A DNA stretch of 64,000 bases, taken from positions 930,001 to 994,000 of the forward strand of contig JASJZH010000004.1 of assembly GCA_037178975.1 (NCBI GenBank), written 5' to 3'. Source of the DNA: Oscheius tipulae. Its lineage: Eukaryota > Nematoda > Chromadorea > Rhabditida > Rhabditidae. Within the stretch, counting starts at the first letter, position 1. Every line of letters begins with the position of its first letter. Both the position numbers and the translations under genes were made by a program. The notes below the pieces were generated by a model that saw only the letters and a program-made list of their open reading frames with translations, ran no database searches and had not been told where the DNA came from. Below are positions 59,082-64,000 of this stretch, piece by piece.

Positions 59082-62000
59082 ATGGCCGAGGAAGATCTCC
59101 GAAGCGGTGATGATGGCGCGAAAGACGAGAGTCGAGCAGATTGGAGGAAACGGACTCTGAGTGATGAAGAGACTACGGAGGAGATTATTTTGAAGGTACT
59201 TTCTCGGTTCTGGTTTCAAAATGTACAGTGCGCGTCATAACTATAAAGGCACCCCAGTTTTTAGCTGTGGAGCCAAAACTACGCATTTTAAAAAAAATCT
59301 GACAATGCCATCTTTTTCTACGGTATTCAAAACCTTTGTAAAAAAAATCTACAGACCCATCGGATTATCCTTCTGCCCTAGATAAACAAAAAGGCCTCGA
59401 CGTGTCGAATTCAGAAGCGTCAAAACTATAAAGGCACTAACAAAACAATTCATATAAATAGCTTAACTTTAAATGTTTCAGTAGTCGGTGGCTCTTCCGT
59501 TGCGGGAGATCAACTGGAACAGACGGCTGTTCATCGAGAGAGAAAGATTCTTCAAAACAATGGGGTTCAGGGTCCTCCAGGCGATAACAATGGCATTCTT
59601 CAGCTCCTGTACAGTTGAGAACTGCTTGCCGCTCTTGTAGACCTCTCTGACGAGAATTCCCCAGAGATTTTCAATCGGATTGAGATCGGGAGAACAGGCG
59701 GGCCACGGCATAGTGTTGACGTTGTTGCTTTGCAGCCAGAGCCTAGTGGAGTTGGATGAATGGATCGGCGCATTATCATGTTGAAACGTCATCTGCGGAT
59801 TGGCATGGAGGTAAGGAAGCAGGTTGTTCTGGAGCACATCTTGATAGTCGAGGCTATTCATCCTGCTGGTAACAAACTCGAGCGAGACAGTACCGTCGTG
59901 TGAGTATGCCGCCCAGACCATAACCGAAGCGCCACCAAAATTTCTCTTCGAGAAATAAACCGGGTCCTTCCTCAAGTCGCGCCAATACGATGTATTCCCA
60001 TCCGGACCGTCAAGATTCCACTTTTTTTCGTCGGAGAAGATGACCTATAGAAGCTATGAAAACAAAAATTTAGATTTACTCACTTTAGTCCAATCAGTAT
60101 TGAAGTGGTTTCTCGCAAAGCTCATCCTATCAGCAATGTGACGAGGGAGAAGTCGGGGAGCAGACTTCATCTTCTGTCTGGTCAAATGAGCATTCCTGTG
60201 GATGGAGCGGAGAACAGTGCTGTTCGAAACACTGAGACGGAGATCGGATTTCAGGAGAGCAGTGGTCACTCTTTTGTTGGAGACAGTTCGAGCGATCATT
60301 CGCTCGTCCCTGATTGTCAGCTTTCTTGGTCTTCCTCCTCTGTTTTTAGCTCCATAGCCAACAGGATCCTTGCGATAATTGTCCACCACGGTAGGAGAAC
60401 GTCCAATGGTAGTAGCTATGGCCCTGTTGCTCAATCCTTGACCAGCAAGGACGTCAACCTGTCCCCTCTCTACATCCGTTAGGCGGGCTCCTAGAGGCAT
60501 CACAAAGGTATTCGGAGATGAGCAGGTGTTGAACGAGTGCCAGAAGCAACTTTTCCATTCTTTTATACGCATGATTTAACATGTCTCGATAAGTAAAAAC
60601 TCTAAATACCGTCTGCCTTTATAGTTTTGACGCTTCTGAATTCGACACGTCGAGACCTTTTTGTTTATCTAGGGCAGAAGGATAATCCGATGGGTCTGTA
60701 GATTTTTTTACAAGGGTTTTGAATTCCGTAGAAAAAGATGGCATTGTCAGATTTTTTTTAAAATGCGTAGTTTTGGCTCCACAGCTAAAAACTGGGGTGC
60801 CTTTATAGTTATGACGCGCACCGTATATATAAACAAGTTGTTTGAATCAAAAATCATAGCAGCTTCACTGAGGAGAAAGTTGACTAAAATGGTGTTTAGG
60901 GCCTTTTTGGTTTCAAAGCTTTGTGGTTTTCAGGTAGTAGTCCTCGGAGACGGATCCTCAGGCAAAACGTCTCTCTGTCAACGATTTGCTCGAGACGCTT
61001 TCGACCGAGAGTATCATCAGGTATGGAAATTATTTTGTTTTCCCCATTGTAAACCTTGAAAATCATATAGTCCAAGCAGGATTCGCGAGAAATATAATTG
61101 TAGACTATTGGCTTGGATTTCTTCTCCCGTCGAATTACTCTACCAGGAAATGGAGACGCTCCCCCGTTTACAGTTTTACTTCAGGTATACTGTCACTGCC
61201 ATTGTCATTTTGTACTGTCCACTGACAAAATAAGTATGAGTGGTGCCACCTTTGATCAACAATGTACTCCAGCTGAACAATTCAAGCTGTTTTTTTGTGA
61301 AAAATATATTTCTGAAATTCTTTGGAAGAGCAAGGAGTGAGGGGACAATAAGAAAAATACGGGCGAAAGAGAGAATCTACAGCATGTCTGAAACATTTTT
61401 TCGAAATTGCCACACTAGCACTGTCGCTGTCTCTCTGCCAATGCCCCAATACCCCTTCTTCAGGTCTGGGACATCGGTGGTCAGTCCATTAACAGTGACA
61501 TGCTGCCCAAGTACCTGGCTGGAGTCCACTGTGTCCTCCTCGTCTACGATGTCACCAACAGGAACTCTTTCGACAATCTCCGAGACTGGTACACGGTAGT
61601 TCGAGGTCATTTGGAGGAGAAAATGAAACAGGAGACTGACGAGGCCTTGACTAGAGGCCAGAAACCCAAAGATGTCAAGGTTAGATTTCTTCATCCGCAA
61701 TCTGTAACTGGTTTCTATAGGACATACATGTTTTTATGCCAAAGGTGAAACATAAAATTTGACAAATTTTCAGCTTCCGATCTACTTCCTCGTGGCGAAC
61801 AAGATTGACATTGACAATTTGCGATCGGTCGACTCTGCTCTCCACATGGACTTCATGGACCAGTGCCACATTGATGGAGACATGTATACCTCTTCCAGGA
61901 CCGGGGACTCGGTCCTTTTCATGTTCAGGTATCAATTTCTTTGTTCAGAAAATCGCTCATATTTCTATCATTTGTTCCAGCACGAGTTCTCAAAAAGAGA

Positions 62001-62504
62001 GCTGTACGAAACAAAAAAAAATTTAGTGTTTAGTTCCTGGACCTTTCTCCAGGTCCAGGTACTGAAACAGATTGATAGGAAGACAAAGAGACAGCGAGGG
62101 ACGGATTTCTTCGTGAAAGAGTGAAAAGGAATGTCTTTTGAGGTGTTAGAAGCAAAGAGAAAAACTATTTTTATTACCAAGATGTGTTTCACGAAAGACA
62201 TAAAGGACCGGTAAATCTTTGGAACCGGTAGTACATGAACCTTGAGACCCAGGCTAAAAAACACTTATGTAAACGACAGTTATGAGTTTTGAACGTTTTT
62301 CCCCATTATTTAGGGTGTGTCAATAATCAAAGTCTTCTTTCCAGATGTGCCGCGGCCAAGTACCTCGGCATCCAGATGACCAAAGTCGACCAGGAGGCGG
62401 ACATTGTGATCACCAAGGGAGAAATTGCGCCGGAAGCCGTCCCAATGAGACGATCCCGTCATCACACGAGTCAGTCACATACTTCTGTTTGTTCTATTCA
62501 GTAA
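59082..62504 (+). CDS. rab-28: Rab28 small GTPase
   Basis: Ciliary and intraflagellar-transport-associated small GTPase in animals. Exons 59082-59195, 60934-61020, 61104-61184, 61464-61679, 61774-61928, 62345-62504 (TAA); phases agree. An acidic N-terminal extension ([20 protein letters not shown]) precedes the G1 loop [31 protein letters not shown], the Rab28-specific G3 WDIGGQS (instead of WDTAGQ), [16 protein letters not shown]4 NKID and SSRTGD. The protein ends VCSIQ, a CaaX prenylation box as in vertebrate Rab28, rather than the double cysteine of other Rabs. Insertions after [11 protein letters not shown] make it longer than usual. Intron 1 carries a Tc1-like transposon. Confidence 0.93.
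59226..60823 (-). mobile_element. Tc1/mariner-type transposon, apparently intact
   Basis: 1,598 bp beginning CAGTGCGCGTCATAAC and ending in its near-complement, flanked by TA on both sides (59224-59225, 60824-60825). Terminal inverted repeats are about 215 bp and nearly identical. Each carries an outer GCGTCATAACTATAAAGGCA and an inner GCGTCAAAACTATAAAGGCA, i.e. an IR/DR structure. Inserted in rab-28 intron 1, antisense. Confidence 0.95.
59478..60500 (-). CDS. Tc1-family transposase (DD34E)
   Basis: Two exons, 60500-60084 and 60044-59478 (TGA), with a 39-bp intron; 327 residues starting [13 protein letters not shown] (an upstream in-frame ATG at 60572 adds 24 residues). Paired helix-turn-helix DNA-binding region: [26 protein letters not shown] (AT-hook-like) and a second HTH ending SIHRNAHL. 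Catalytic residues: Asp in [10 protein letters not shown], Asp in FQHDNAPIH, and Glu in [12 protein letters not shown], at Tc1-like spacing. No premature stop seen, so cut-and-paste activity is possible. Confidence 0.93.
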
Positions 62505-62612
62505 TGTGTGGATATGAAGTTTTGTAAGAGGATTCATTGTTTCAAATAACTGATTCAATCCACACCATTGAACGGGGAACAGTCCCTGAGGGTTACATCT
62601 ACGGCAAAATAT

Positions 62613-63929
62613 TTACTCCTTTTTGGACTTCTGTCCACCAGCTACACACCTATAAAGCTTTCTAACTGAACATCTAACAATGGCAAAAACTGTGTACAAA
62701 ACTAGAGTCAAGACAAGAAAGATGAGACCAATGACATCGAGACTGTGGTACTGGAAAAAGTTGAGTTTCTGGCCAGCCGGTTTCAGGTTGTCCAGATGTT
62801 TGAATTCGGCCAAAAGCTCTGCCCATTTCACAAGGAGTTGTTCAGAGGAGACTGGCTGCTTCTGAACCATCTGGGAGAGACGCAGGGCTGAGGCGGTGTA
62901 GCTGAAATAGGAATGTTAGTCACTGTCACTGACACTCGCATTTGCACTCTCACTCTCCCTGTTTGTCACTCACCTTGGATTCGTCAGAATATCTCTAATT
63001 TTCTCTGCCAAGAACTCTGCACTGAGTTCAGGTTTCAAGACCAGAGTGGCTAAACCTTGTTTCTCAGCAATCTTGGCATTCTTTGGCTGATCACCGAAGA
63101 GTGGAATCATGACAATGGGCTTTCCAGCTGCGATGGTCTCCTGAAAATTCCTAGCTGAATAAAATCAGAATGGTATTTTTAGAATGTTTCGCTGGAAGCA
63201 TTTACAGAGAAAGTGATTTTATTGATACTTTTTTTAATAAACGTTTTTTTATCAACCTGCAGGCCATTGTAGCCACCGTGACTGATGAATGCCTTGACTC
63301 TTGGATGCTGGAGGAGATCCGACTGAGGGAGCCATTTCATAATCTTGACATTTGGTGGCAGACGATCGTTAAGGTCATCTCCAACATATCTGAAGTCTAC
63401 GTCTCTCTGTCCCTCTCCTAATCACCTCATGACAAACTGATAGTTGGGTAGCCTCTTGAATGCTCCCAAAATTGCTTTCTTCCAATGTTCTGGAGCCTTA
63501 TGGATCGGTGCGATAGATCCAAAACTGAACACAACAGCCCCATCTCCCTTCTGCACAAACTTCTCCAGATCTTCTGGCAATGGTTTGGCATCTTTCAACT
63601 GAGCTCCCAGCCCTCCAATGTTGACAACTTTGGCCAAAGTCGGTCTCGGGAGGTCGTAGAGCGGATTGGAATTGACCATGACGAGGGGACAGTTGGCTCC
63701 GATTTCCAAGAGATTCGGGAAGTTGGGGTCCACCAGCTCGCGGAAGATTTCAGTCTCCGGGTTGGCTGACATCCTGGGCCACATGACAGCCATAATGACA
63801 TGCCCGATGAGGGATTTGGTCCTCTCGAAGAATGACATAGTGTCGTGAGCGGCCATCAACATGGGAGGTACGTAGCTTGGAATGATCGGCACGCCGACGG
63901 CTGTAGCGACGAAATCCATGAGACCACCA
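62613..63929 (-). CDS. UDP-glycosyltransferase (UGT), 5' end beyond window
   Basis: Exons visible: 63929-63426, 63389-63257, 63140-62974, 62901-62613 (TAA); further 5' exons lie past 64000. Same signature as the UGT at 43717: [40 protein letters not shown] plus [26 protein letters not shown] and a C-terminal anchor before a lysine-rich tail ending QKSKKE (ER-retention-like). The last three exons have the same boundaries as in the paralogue, but the region covered there by three exons (45827-45763, 45674-45584, 45175-44828) is one exon here. ER membrane enzyme; substrates unknown. Confidence 0.93.
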
Positions 63930-64000
63930 CTGAAAAATGAAGGATTCGAAAAAAGACGCTCAAAAAAGTGGCTCTAGAAAATTATATTTGCTTTATGTTA

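Noticed and set aside
1-64000. CRISPR arrays, bacterial operons, ribosome binding sites, rRNA
   Set aside because: Nothing of the kind seen; the window is eukaryotic nuclear DNA.

Overview
The window is nuclear DNA of a rhabditid-type nematode. Short exons, very many small introns ending in (T)TTCAG or TTCCAG, acceptors sitting just upstream of start codons (consistent with trans-splicing), nematode-expanded families (Srab and Srg chemoreceptors, NRF-6-type acyltransferases, UDP-glycosyltransferases, GT92) and recognisable orthologues of CHO-1, GDH-1 and RAB-28 all point that way. Species cannot be named; it does not look like C. elegans itself. Gene models below were built by hand from splice signals and reading-frame phase.

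Layout: 1-2660, minus-strand C2H2 zinc-finger gene running off the left edge. 2661-7091, AT-rich non-coding DNA with duplicated blocks. 7092-12638, high-affinity choline transporter cho-1 (+), lacking its first exons. 12790-18288, Srab chemoreceptor (-) whose third intron carries an integrase-type (Ginger/KRBA2-like) DNA transposon, 13811-16440. 18289-20213, non-coding with a small inverted-repeat element. 20225-23342, full-length RTE-like retrotransposon (-) with an 11-bp target duplication. 24688-26343, Srg-like receptor (+). 27046-33233, a 19-exon RGG-rich protein gene (+) of unknown function with a decayed RTE copy in one intron. 33800-34725 and probably further, an unrecognised multi-pass membrane protein (-). 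36187-37046, relics of a Cys-loop ligand-gated channel (+) and an ammonium transporter (-). 37955-39096, second Srg-like receptor (+), followed by a receptor relic. 39893-43056, NRF-6-like acyltransferase (-). 43717-47586, UDP-glucuronosyl/glucosyltransferase (-). 47587-50187, mostly repeats. 50188-53561, gdh-1 (-). 56380-58142, GT92-like glycosyltransferase (-) with a tRNA-Lys(UUU) in an intron. 59082-62504, rab-28 (+) with an apparently intact Tc1-like element in intron 1. 62613-63929, second UGT (-), cut by the right edge.

The genes do not form one pathway: this is a mix of housekeeping or neuronal genes (gdh-1, cho-1, rab-28) and environment-facing expanded families (receptors, UGTs, acyltransferase). 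The most distinctive content is mobile DNA: three element classes with coding capacity, two of them inside introns, plus several dispersed foldback families shared between loci of this window.
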